DNA from: Lolium rigidum
Lineage: Eukaryota; Streptophyta; Magnoliopsida; Poales; Poaceae
Direction of reading: 5' to 3'
Length of the DNA stretch: 64,000 nucleotides
NCBI RefSeq assembly: GCF_022539505.1
Contig: NC_061513.1
Coordinates: 183,736,017 to 183,800,016 of the forward strand
In this document: positions 44,780 through 54,696 of the stretch, piece by piece
Layout: every line of letters starts with the position of its first letter
Position numbering within the stretch: the stretch's first letter is position 1
Position numbers and translations under genes: made by a program
Notes under the pieces: model-generated
The model's input: only the letters and a program-made list of their open reading frames with translations
What the model was told of the DNA's origin: nothing
Database searches by the model: none

Positions 44780-47541
44780 CTACTTGGTCAGGCTGGATGA
44801 AACCAACCCAACCTCTGACTTGATGCGCTTGCTGTCGTCCACCTTGAGTGCTCCGGAGAGTCGTGGAGGGCTAAGCTCTGTCGGCAAGACGAGTACCATG
44901 TTTGTGCCAGCCGATGTCTCATCATCGGCTTTCCTCTGTTTGGGGCGCCACTCCATTTTCCGTGGACGACCCTCTTCATCCAGGGTTCGCTGAACCTTTG
45001 CAGCCGGATCAGGCCGTGCCTTCCTTAGCGTATGCAGGTACAACCTTTCGGCTTCCTCCGGGCCGCGCAATCGCTGAACCCTGCGCTTTTGGGAACGGCT
45101 GAGTCCGTCGGGGCACCACCTTGGCCGGTGGTACCTGTCTTCTTCCACTTCTCCCTCGTCTTCCGAATCTTCAAGATCTGCCCAACGAGGTGACTCGGCG
45201 CGTTTGCTTTGTGGCGGGAGAGGCCCTAGGCGCTCGAACACGGACACGTTGGCTGCCTCCTTCTTTTTCGATTGCATTCGGGCAATTGCCGATTGTGGGC
45301 AATCGGCTCATTCCTGAATCCCAGCGAGTGTACGAAGAAGGGGCAGTCCCAATGCTCGGCGTTGTCGTCTTGCTCCCTTGATGCTTCCGTGGCATAGCAC
45401 TCGTGCTCCTCCTCATCGCGATTCTCGCCGACGATGTCTTCCGGCTTCTCTAGCCAAACGATCTTCTCTATCATCGTAATTGGACCGTCGGCGTTGGTCA
45501 TACTCGACTAACATATTTGTTGAGGAGGTGATCAGAGAGGGGTCGCCGATATCTTATATTCTTCACCTCTCCCTCTGTGACATAGCGCTTGCCATCATGA
45601 CGGAGCCGATCGCGTGGAGCGGCCTCCTCTGTGTCCTTGCTATGAGAGCAGCTGCCCTCATCTCCATCTTTGCCGAGTGGTTTCCGGGTCCTACCATGTT
45701 GATGCTCGAACGAGGGACTTGGTCGGCAACCTTCGGGGTAGATGATTTCTACCATGTTAACGGCGGGGAAGGGTTGGGTGTCGACCTTCATGGCGTACTG
45801 GTTGAAAATTAGCCGCCCCTTCTCTATCGCCGCTTGGATGTGCCGACGCCACACCCGGCAGTCGTTGGTGGCATGGGAAAGCGAGTTGTGGAATTTGCGG
45901 TACGGCTTTCCGTTTAGCTCTTTCGCCGTGGGGAACTTGAGACCTTCAGGAATCGTCAACTCGTTTCTCCTTGAGCAGGAGGTCGAAGATTTGTTCGGTC
46001 TTGGTTATGTCAAAATCAAATCCCACGGGCGGCCCTGGTGGCTTTACCCATTTGCGAGGCCACGGGGTTCCCCCCGAGTCCACTCAGCCACTCGCTATCT
46101 CTTGGCCTCCCGCAGGCACTTCATCCTCCTCCGTATCGACCATAACTATCGCACGCTTGAACTTGTCTTGGTACAGGTCGGGGTGGCGCTGTTCATATGC
46201 TGATAGTTTCGAACCATGTGCGCCGGCGAGGGATAATCTGCTTGGGAGGCCATGTCCTTGAGCTGTGTTGCAAGGCCTGCTACCGCCAACTCGATCGCTT
46301 CCTTTTCGGTTATACGAACCGAATAACATCGGTTCCTAAGATTCTCGAAGCGCTGGATGTGATTCCGTCACCGTTTCCCCGCGCTTCGACGTAGTTGTGC
46401 TAGATCGGCAATGCCGGACTCGGAAGCTTCGAATGGTATTGCATATGGAACTGTTCTTCCAATTGCTTCCAAGACTGGATGGAGTTTGCTCGGCAAAGAG
46501 GTGTACCATCCAAAAGCCGATCCCGTGAGGGACTGTGAAAAGAGCCTCACGCGTAGCTGATCCGACACCGAAGCCGGTCCTAGTTGAGCCAAATATCGGC
46601 CGACGTGCTCGATGGAGCTGGAGCCATCCGATCCACCGAATTTGGAGAAGTCGGGGAGCCGATATTTAGGTGGCAGCGGGATCATCTCGTAATCGTCGGG
46701 GTACGGCTTGGAATAGCCGATCGCCCTTCTTTTCGGCATCATGCCGAACCGGTCTCTCGGTATGGTACCGATCCGATCCGCTGTGTCTGGCCGTAGGAGT
46801 TGCACTCGAAGATTCGCCGGGGTGGCGTACTTGGCCTGCCATGTTTGCTTTTCCAGCTACGAGCCAGCTGCGGGAGCTGGGCTCGGGAGTTTCGTCGGTG
46901 TGGCGTATTTAGTTAGCCACGTCCGCTCTGTCGCCGACGTTCCTCCAGTCTTCGCCGGAGTCCCCGATGCTGTGGCCTGGTTTGTGAGTGCCCAGTCACC
47001 ACAATCCGGCACATACATGCACGCGTATCCATGAGGGATCTCCTTAGGCGCCTCCATTAAGAACTGGTAATCACTAGGGTCGCCACCAATCCTGTAGACG
47101 AGGAATGCCGGTGCAGTCGGCACTTCAGCTGGTGCTGCCAACGCAAATGGCAGCGGTGGACGGGACTGGCATGGCAACTCTCCTTGATGCGTCCCGAGAG
47201 CTGGTCCTGACGGCGAGTGCGGTGGCTCATGATCTCCTGGATCACGCGCGGAGCGACACGCTCCAACACGTTGACCAAGTTCTCGAGTGGCGGTGTAGCG
47301 AGTGAGCCACCGGGTAGTTGATCTCCTGCCGCGGACCCATGGTGCGTTCCTCCGACGGGCGAGAGAGGTCTATCCCATCGAGCGCACCTTGCGGTGAGAA
47401 CCCCTTCCATCCGATGCCACCGGAACGGGTTCTCCGAAAAGAGCCGATGAGGTCGGCTTCGAGGGTAGCCTTGATCTCGTTGTATTGCTTCTTGAGGTCG
47501 TCGGGCGGATCCCCGTAGGTGACCGGCGTGCCGTCCGCCAT
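44780..47541 (-). pseudogene. D gag, frameshifted, protease deleted
   Basis: The ATG at 47541 (MADGTPVTYGD) is the counterpart of the B gag start. Segments in several frames: WKGFSPQGALDGIDL, the capsid part PPKYRLPDFSKFGGSDG and WYTSLPSKL near 46500-46700, HNSLSHATNDCRVWR near 45880, DGKRYVTEGEV and the basic RPRWCPDGLSRSQKR. After VLPTELS near 44880 the frame jumps to KVDDSKRIKSEVG, the equivalent of the segment after protease in B, so roughly 0.55 kb with the protease is missing in frame. It would package element RNA. Confidence 0.8.
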
Positions 47542-47602
47542 CTCGGATGTAGATGGCGATGTGGTTGATGTAGACGATTGTCCCACCGGGCGTGCCGGAA
47601 TG

Positions 47603-48767
47603 TGTTGACTGCCAAAACCCACCGGCGGGCAGCGGCCTTGTCAACACCGTAGAGCCGGGAAGAGCCTAGAGCTGCGGCTGGCTGAGACCCCTCCGAGCGA
47701 CGGCCCGCAATGCTCTTCTGGTCACACGCGGCGTTGCGAAGTGCAGGGCGTGCCACCTGACCTATACCTGGCCGGGAAGGTGATGAGGATGCCTCGCTTA
47801 GTTTCTGCGAGGGCATACATGTAAACATTAAATACGAGCCTCGATCGGCTCTCGAGGTTATCTCGTGAATCGGCTCAAAGAGCCGATCCACCCATGATCC
47901 GTACGGGGTGCACGAATACTTGGTGGTCCTGCTTGATCAAGATGAAGCTAATGAGATCTACGACGATTTAGGGTTTTCACCGCATAATCGGATCATCCTA
48001 CTCCGGGTTGGGCCTTGCGGCCACGCACGGTGCTCGTAAGCCGATCCTAAACAAGGCCAAAAAACCAACATGAAGTTGATCCTAGGAACATCCCGTTTAG
48101 GACTTGCGAACGCCACCCTACGTGCCACCGGATCCTCCCCCTTTGTAAGGCCTAACTATTGCGAGATATTAAACTAATCCTTGTAGAACAAGGAGCAATC
48201 GTAACGGATCAGATCTACTAAATAATGATCAAGCGGGGTGCCGCCCCACACCCGAGATAGGCGTGAGGGCGGCTAGATATGCAAGGGTTGCACTACGTAA
48301 GCATGCTTAAACGAAGAACAATGCTAACCCTAACACATCTAATGATAACTACGTTGCTCGCCATCAAAAACGCTTCGATACGAGCAACGCATGAACAACG
48401 TGGGGCTTGTGCTGCCTAGATCGCAAGATGCGATCTAGGCAGCATGTCGCTTACCCGATAGAAACCCTCGAGACGAAGGAGTTGGCGATGCGCCGAGATT
48501 GGTTTGTTTTTGGGGTTGAACGTGAGTTGTTGTTTATTCCATAAACCCTAGGTACATATTTATAGTCCGGGGACTTTCTAATGAGGGCGTGCACTAAACC
48601 GTGCACGAGTAAGATTCTATCTCTTATCTAAAATAATAAACTACTAAACAAAGATACACGGGCAATTCAGCCCAAAACCCTTCGTGCCAGGCCGCCTTAG
48701 AATTCTTCCACATGTAATCTTCCAAGCCCGGCCCACCTCTGGATTTGTCTAAAATCTGGTGATAACA
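47603..48767 (-). repeat. 5' LTR of D
   Basis: Same features as the left copy: TATA at 48557-48564, hairpins at 48410-48444 and 48240-48273. No TGG-initiated primer site is next to its inner end. Confidence 0.93.
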
Positions 48768-48772
48768 GCGGC

Positions 48773-50553
48773 ACATGGTGAAACTCACACCCTTCAAAGA
48801 AGCCGGCAATTTTTTGCACGTGAAACCGGTACGAGGCCATGTTGGCATCTTTTGCATCCCAATCTCCGGAAGATTGTTGTACCACAAGATCTGAGTCTCC
48901 ATAGCAAATGATCCGGTGTGCACCGATTTCTTTTGCGACCTTAAGCCCGTGGATCAAAGCCTCGTATTCAGCGACATTGTTTGATGCCCTGAAATGTACT
49001 TGCAAAACATACCGGAGATGATCTCCCTTTGGTGAGGTTAGTACCACACCGGCACCTAGACCCTCTTTAAGCTTGGATCCGTCAAAGTGCATCTTCCAGT
49101 ACTCCATTCTTTGATCTGGGGGCTTGTACTGCATTTCCGCCCAATCGACTAAGAAATCAGCTAAAACTTGTGATTTGATGGCGTCTCTTCTTTCATACAC
49201 CGGTACATACGGTGATATCTGTATTGCCCATTTTGCAATCCTGCCGCTAGCATCTTTGTTGCACATGATATCGGAGATGGGTGCTTCACTTACCACCTTT
49301 ATGGGGTGTTCCTCAAAGTAGTGCTTGAGCTTTGTGGCGGCCATGAACACGCCATAGGTCATTTTCTGGAAGTGTGGGTAGTTTTGCTTTGAGAGGGAGA
49401 GCACCTCGCTCAGGTAGTATACCGGCCTCTGGACGGTTTTTCCTTCCTCTTCTCTTTCTACCACCACAACAACACTCACAACCCGGTTAGTTGCTGCTAT
49501 GTATAGCAACATGGGCTCTCTTTCCAACGGCGAAGCCAATATCGGCGCAGTGGCTAGCATTGTTTTTAGCTCTTTAAACGCCGCGTCTGCCTGAGGGGTC
49601 CAGACGAACGTATCGGATTTTTTCATCAAAGCATAAAGCGGCAAGGCCTTTTCTCCTAACCTGCTAATGAACCGGCTCAGCGATGCTAAGCTTCCGGTAA
49701 ACTTTTGCACGTCCTTAAGATCTTGCGGTATCGTCATTCTCTCAATTGCCAGGATCTTTACCGGATTGACCTCGATGCCCCGACTTGAGACGAGGAAACC
49801 CAGCAGCTTGCCGGCAGGAACACCAAAGGTACATTTTGCCGGATTGAGTTTCATCCGGAACCTTCTTAAATTATCAAACGTTTGCCGTATATCGTCAATA
49901 AGGGTGTCTTTTATCTTAGTTTTTACCACAATGTCATCCACATACACCTGCACATTCTTTCCAATTTGATCAAACAAGCATTTTTGCATACAGCGCTGGT
50001 ACGTTGCACCAGCGTTGCGCAAACCAAAAGGCATAGTGATATAGCAATAAGCCCCGTGCGGGGTAATGAACGCAGTTTTTATTTGATCTTCCTTTTTCAA
50101 GGGAATTTGGTGGAAACCGGAATAAGCATCCACGAAAGACAACAGCTCACACCCAGCAGTAGAATCAATCACTTGATCGATCCGTGGTAGAGGAAAAGGA
50201 TCTCTTGGGCAAGCCTTGTTGAGGTTGGTGTAGTCGATGCACATGCGCCACACCTTTGGAGCTTTTGCCTCCAGGTTCTCATCTTTCTTCTTTTCGACCA
50301 TTACCGGATTGGCCAGCCACTCAGTATGCATAACTTCCACAATGAAACCGGCGACTAACAGCTTCGTCACCTCTTCTCCAATAATCTTCCTCCTATCTTC
50401 AGCGAACCGGCGCAGTGGTTGTCGCACCGGCCTGGCATCCTTCCGGACGTCCAGAGAGTGCTCAGCCAGCTCCCTCGGAACACCTACCAAGTCTTCAGTA
50501 GACCAGGCAAAGATATTCCGATTCTCACGGAGGAAGCTGACGAGTGCGCTTTC
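48773..50553 (-). pseudogene. C reverse transcriptase and two RNase H domains
   Basis: RT motifs RMCIDYTNLNKACP, VDAYSGFHQIPL, MPFGLRNAGATYQR and YVDDIVVKTK; then a first RNase H-like connection (PVYYLSEVLSLSKQNYP) and a second, plant-type RNase H with MHFDGSKLKEGLGAG, NNVAEYEALIHGL and CYGDSDLVVQQ. The second domain is cut near its C-terminus by D and continues at 41890. The frame is open over the whole length and is the same as gag and protease; it starts after a TAG at 50554-50556. It would convert RNA to double-stranded cDNA. Confidence 0.9.
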
Positions 50554-51201
50554 CTATGCCTCACTGAGGCCGGCACCGATACGAACGGTACGCTCAGGGA
50601 AAACCGGGTCCAGCACTATGTCCTTTGTTTCCTTTGTTTGCTTGAACGCCGGAGCGCTCAGACTTGCACTCATTGCCGCTAAGCTCAATTGTGAAGACTG
50701 AGCTAGCGCAACTGCGGTTTGCATCCTCCTTTTTTCCTCCGCGATCACCAGCGATTCCGCTAGGTTCGATCCGGCAGACGCTGTTTCCAGCGAGACTTTG
50801 TAGTTCCCCACCACAGTCAAGGGTCCACGAGGTGCCGGCATCTTCATCTTGAGATACGCCGTGTGGGTCGAGGCCATGAAGGCCGCCAGCGCCGGTCTCC
50901 CCAGCAGTGCATGGTACGGACTATCTAAGTCTACCACCTCGAACTCAACGTTTTCGACCCGGCAATTGTCACGTCCTCCAAACGACACGTCCACTCGGAC
51001 TTTTCCTACCGGTGCACAGGACAAACCGGGAACGATTCCATGGAACGTCGTATGAGTTGGCTGAAGCATGTTCTCTGTTATGCCCAGCGTATGCATGGTG
51101 TGCCGGTACATTATGTTTATGCTGCTCCCATTGTCTATCAGCACCTTTCTGAACTTGACGCGAGTCGTTGGCCCCTTCATGATTGGGTCCACCACGAGAG
51201 C
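50554..51201 (-). pseudogene. C aspartic protease
   Basis: Catalytic segment KVLIDNGSSINIMY: Asn sits at the position usually Thr, Ser or Gly in the family. The flap end is YHALLGRPALAAF. It is in the gag frame and separated from it by one TAA (51202-51204) and from RT by one TAG (50554-50556), so the ancestral polyprotein was a single frame. The linker to RT is Ala/Ser/Gln rich. Confidence 0.85.
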
Positions 51202-53955
51202 TTAACCACCCGGGTTTGGCATGATTTTGGGGTGATCCCGGTATGACCACGTGAGTTCCTGATCTGACCACTGCATGTACTTTGGCACTGCCGGCATCAC
51301 CGCGTTCACTTCCATGGAACGGCGGCGCAGGCTTTGCTTGTCTGTCGGCTCGGTGACGAACATGACACAGCACACATCTGGATCTTCATAAACATTCCGG
51401 CCCAAAGGTGCTGGTGGAGGTGGTTGGCCGTAGCCCTCTCCCACCTGATTGACTTGCTGATACTGCTGCTGCCTGTTTGGCTGAGGCTGTACCGGTAAAG
51501 CATTTGCCCCAGTAAGCGGTGGTGGTGGTGGTAGTTGTTGCTGACGCGGCATATCTTGTGGTGGTGGCATCATTGCATTGCCCCCTTGTCCTTGGGTATC
51601 CTTTACCGCTCCCTTTTGCATCAAGTACTTGGTCCAGGTACAATCTTTTGTCAAGTGGTTTGACGGGTGAGCCGGATTCGGCGTGTGCCACCGGCAGGGT
51701 TGATCCATGGCGGCTTCCATGGTGTATTTCGCGGGTTCTTGCCAATTCTTTTTCTGGCCCCAGGGTTTCTTTTTGACCCATTGTTTCTTAGGACCTGCCC
51801 ATGGCTGTGATCCGGTTCTTTGCCTCTGGCTGCCGCTGGCATCAGAGTTCTCTTGCACAACAACAACTTGCTGCGAGCCATACCTTCGATCTGGGAAATC
51901 TTCCCTTCTTTTGTTGTTCCGGTTATCCCGGTATTGCTGCTGAGGCGGGTTTGATTGTTCCGGCTCAGCTTGTATCGCCGGTTGCATTGGGTCTCCCAAC
52001 GCGTAGTTTTCCGCCACACGCATCATTTCCGCGAACGTCGTTGGCATGTTTCTTTGTAGCCTTTGCCACAAAGGCGAACCTCGCCGGCATCCCTGGCTAA
52101 ACCATGCAATGGCTTGTGCTTCTATCACTCCCTCACAAGAGTTTCTAGTGGAGTTCCACCGGGTCAGGTAATCCCGGTCTGTTTCCTGCGGGCGCTGCAT
52201 GCACAAAGCGAGCTGCTGAGGCCTGTTTGGCCTTCTGTAGGTGCTGCTGAAGTTGCTCACCAAAGCTTCCTCAAAGTCCAACCAGCCATTTATGCTTCCT
52301 TCCGGCAAGTTGTTTAGCCAGATTCTTGCCGGTCCCACCAGAAACGTTGGCACGATTCTCACGGCCCAACGCCGGTTTCCTCCTCCGGCTACACAACCTC
52401 CGCCACCAGCGACGTATACCGCGGTCACATAATCCGCGAGCCAGTCTTCCGGCTTAGTGGTGCCATCGTATGTTTTGGTGTCACGTGGCAACTGAAAGTT
52501 GCGAACTGGTGGTTGCTTTTTCATGATCCTTGGGCCAAAGCACTTTGGACCCGGAGGACCCTCTGCCTCAATCATTTCAGACAGGTACACTCTGTCCAGA
52601 CGGTGCCTCGCATCCCGTTCCGGCAAGTTTCTTTCTCCCAAGCGCTCTCCCAAAGGGTTCCGGTAAGCGGTGAGTCTTGTTGAATCAGCTTCATCGTAAC
52701 GTTCCGGTGCCGCGGCCCTTGCCTGCCGGTACCTTGGTGGAGGCATCTCCTCATCATCATACGCTGCCCTTGCAGCCGGATAGTTTTGCCCGGTTTCGTG
52801 TCTACCGGCATGATTGTTTCCGGTATAGCCTCCTTTGGCGTAGCCTCGATCTGCCCCTTGGCTTTTTCTACCGGCATCGTGTTGCCCGGCTTGTTGTTTA
52901 CCGGCAAGGACCGGATCGTACACAGTCATCTGCTGCGCGTTCATTTCTTTTTCTCTTCTTCTGTCCGGATGGGGGGACGAGGCCTGCCCATGGGACTTGC
53001 TTCCGGCATTCTTTGTTGAACGCGCGGATTTCGAGGCCACGACCTTGTTCAGCTTAGCCAGCTGCTCCGCATTTTGCTGCTCGATATTGTCTAGCAGCTC
53101 TCTAACACGCTCTTGCTGTGTTGCCAAAGCCTCTCCCGAAAGCGATTCACACAGATCTACTGCAGCCTTAGCAGCTTTTATGGTTTTATCCGGGCTGCTG
53201 TACTTAGGTTTCTCTACGATGCTAACAGATGCAGAGACACTCTTGCCGGTAAGAACTTCCTTACGCAAATCCTGATCTAGATTGCGAGCCCTAAGCCGGT
53301 TCTCCGGTATCCTAGCAGCATGAGCACTAACTGAAGCAAAGCCATGGGCAGCGTTGTACTCACGTATGGTTAGGTTCAGCTCGCGCTGCGTCCGGACGAT
53401 GTCGGCGCCGCTCCCGAGCAGCTTCTTGCGTGTCGCCTCCAGCTCCGCCTGAGCCACCGCAGGGTCGATATTCTGCGCGATGGGCGTTGCCAGCACGTTC
53501 ATCGCCGCTTGGAGAGGTGTTGCCGGTGGTGCGGAAGATGCTCCCGCAGCGCCTGCGCCACGCTCCAGCGGTGGCTTGGCCGCACGGCTTGAAACCGCAC
53601 GACCAGCACCTTCATCCGCAACCTCCTTGTCCGCGCCGGCCACGCCAGCCATCATCACCTCCACGCTGCCGGCGGCGCGGCCAGCACAGAGCCATCTTGG
53701 CGGGTCCGGTGCCACCAGCACCGGCGAGAGGCGCTGGCGCACAGGGACGGTGCCGAAGTAGACGCGGTGGCTGCCGAACTCGATGATGCGGCCGTTCTTG
53801 GGGAAGATGCCGCCATTGGCGAAGCAGCCCGCGTTGTCGTTGATGAAATCGATGGAGTAGAAGCGCTGGACGAGCGCAGACACTGTCCGCTCGCCGGCGA
53901 CCTCGAGGATGCCCGCCCGAATGTGTACTCCAGCAAGCGCCACTTCATGCCCCAT
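51202..53955 (-). CDS. C gag (917 aa), start codon inside primer site
   Basis: From the ATG at 53955 the frame is open to 51202. About residues 1-100 are Gly/Ala/Val rich with no known domain, 100-170 Ala/Gly-rich linker, 180-320 coiled-coil-like (Leu/Glu/Lys/Gln), 330-450 basic and Gly/Arg/Tyr rich, 470-660 capsid (RNFQLPRDTKTYDG, PARIWLNNLPEGS, YRRPNRPQQL, DYLTRWN), then Gln/Pro/Asn-rich tail with CRWHTP...HLTKDC, a Cys/His cluster. A later start such as the Met pair near 53649 is possible if the leader frame is only open by chance. It would form particles. Confidence 0.75.
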   Translation of the reverse strand: MGHEVALAGVHIRAGILEVAGERTVSALVQRFYSIDFINDNAGCFANGGIFPKNGRIIEFGSHRVYFGTVPVRQRLSPVLVAPDPPRWLCAGRAAGSVEVMMAGVAGADKEVADEGAGRAVSSRAAKPPLERGAGAAGASSAPPATPLQAAMNVLATPIAQNIDPAVAQAELEATRKKLLGSGADIVRTQRELNLTIREYNAAHGFASVSAHAARIPENRLRARNLDQDLRKEVLTGKSVSASVSIVEKPKYSSPDKTIKAAKAAVDLCESLSGEALATQQERVRELLDNIEQQNAEQLAKLNKVVASKSARSTKNAGSKSHGQASSPHPDRRREKEMNAQQMTVYDPVLAGKQQAGQHDAGRKSQGADRGYAKGGYTGNNHAGRHETGQNYPAARAAYDDEEMPPPRYRQARAAAPERYDEADSTRLTAYRNPLGERLGERNLPERDARHRLDRVYLSEMIEAEGPPGPKCFGPRIMKKQPPVRNFQLPRDTKTYDGTTKPEDWLADYVTAVYVAGGGGCVAGGGNRRWAVRIVPTFLVGPARIWLNNLPEGSINGWLDFEEALVSNFSSTYRRPNRPQQLALCMQRPQETDRDYLTRWNSTRNSCEGVIEAQAIAWFSQGCRRGSPLWQRLQRNMPTTFAEMMRVAENYALGDPMQPAIQAEPEQSNPPQQQYRDNRNNKRREDFPDRRYGSQQVVVVQENSDASGSQRQRTGSQPWAGPKKQWVKKKPWGQKKNWQEPAKYTMEAAMDQPCRWHTPNPAHPSNHLTKDCTWTKYLMQKGAVKDTQGQGGNAMMPPPQDMPRQQQLPPPPPLTGANALPVQPQPNRQQQYQQVNQVGEGYGQPPPPAPLGRNVYEDPDVCCVMFVTEPTDKQSLRRRSMEVNAVMPAVPKYMQWSDQELTWSYRDHPKIMPNPGG

Positions 53956-53966
53956 GGTGGGCGCCA
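53949..53966 (-). other. primer-binding site of C (tRNA-Lys, one mismatch)
   Basis: On minus TGGCGCCCACCATGGGGC, 2 nt from the LTR. Plant tRNA-Lys would pair with G where this site has the A of ATG. Marks the right LTR as the 5' one. Confidence 0.9.
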
Positions 53967-53968
53967 AC

Positions 53969-54691
53969 TGTCATCGTGGTGAACAGACGGATGCCATAGG
54001 ATGGCTTAAGTTGGGGCCGAATGGACGCAAGAGGATTCGGGGGAGGGTTTGTGATTAGACGGGATGAACTTCCGGATGATTTCCTCAAGAACTTAGCCAA
54101 GGCTAGAGGTTGAAGAAGAAAGACATAAGGAAGAACTCGCTCTAGATCATCTTCTTTATTGATCTTAACAGGTTACAAGTTTCTCAGTACAAGTGTTCTT
54201 CTAGACCTAGCTCTCTTCGTGTGTGTCCGTGAGAAGGGCTGCCCCCTCTCCTTATATAGGGGAGAGGGTGGCTTACAGGGCAAGAAACCCTAATGGCATC
54301 TTTGACTAGACAAACTACTTTACAAAGCTACTTTAATCATAGATGACACCGGAGTCCTCTTTAATCAGGGATGCTGACGTCCTCCGGCTTCTTTGACCGT
54401 CATCCTTCTCTTTATCGTCGGCCCTTCGTTTAAAACTACTTTGCTTAGCTCATCTTTGTCTTCTAGCTCTGGAGAGAATCTTTGACCAGTCCTGCCCACA
54501 TGCTCTTCTTTCCGGTAGCCCGGTATCTTCTTTACCTGGTTCCGGCATACCCCTCTTAGGGATACCGGCTTAGCCTCACTTAGCTAATTTCTTATCTCTA
54601 TGCTCCGGTATGAACATTAAACCGGTATCTTGATGGCTCAAACCATCCGGTTTGGCATGCCTTTGGCATACCGGGGGTCATCCCCCCAACA
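53969..54691 (-). repeat. 5' LTR of C
   Basis: 723 bp. Nine transitions, one transversion and one C-run indel separate it from the left copy by my reading. Confidence 0.95.
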
Positions 54692-54696
54692 GGAGA

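Larger units (their letters stand above)
41896..48767 (-). mobile_element. element D: gag-only relative of B
   Basis: 6,872 bp, TGTTGACT...GATAACA, flanked by perfect GCGGC (41891-41895 and 48768-48772). LTRs 1,167 and 1,165 bp with about ten differences, half of them 1-2 nt indels. It encodes gag, lacks protease, RT and integrase, and has a plus-strand acidic ORF beside the 3' LTR. It interrupts the second RNase H of C. Confidence 0.95.
33756..54691 (-). mobile_element. element C: Tat-type Ty3/gypsy with antisense gene
   Basis: Starts TGTCGTCG and ends CCCCAACA, flanked by GGAGA (33751-33755 and 54692-54696). LTRs 722 and 723 bp with about ten substitutions and one indel by eye. Without D it is about 14.06 kb. 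gag, protease, RT, two RNase H domains and integrase form one minus frame broken by only two stops and one homopolymer slip. A plus-strand multi-exon gene occupies the space between integrase and the 3' LTR. Dual RNase H is a hallmark of the Tat lineage. Confidence 0.95.
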
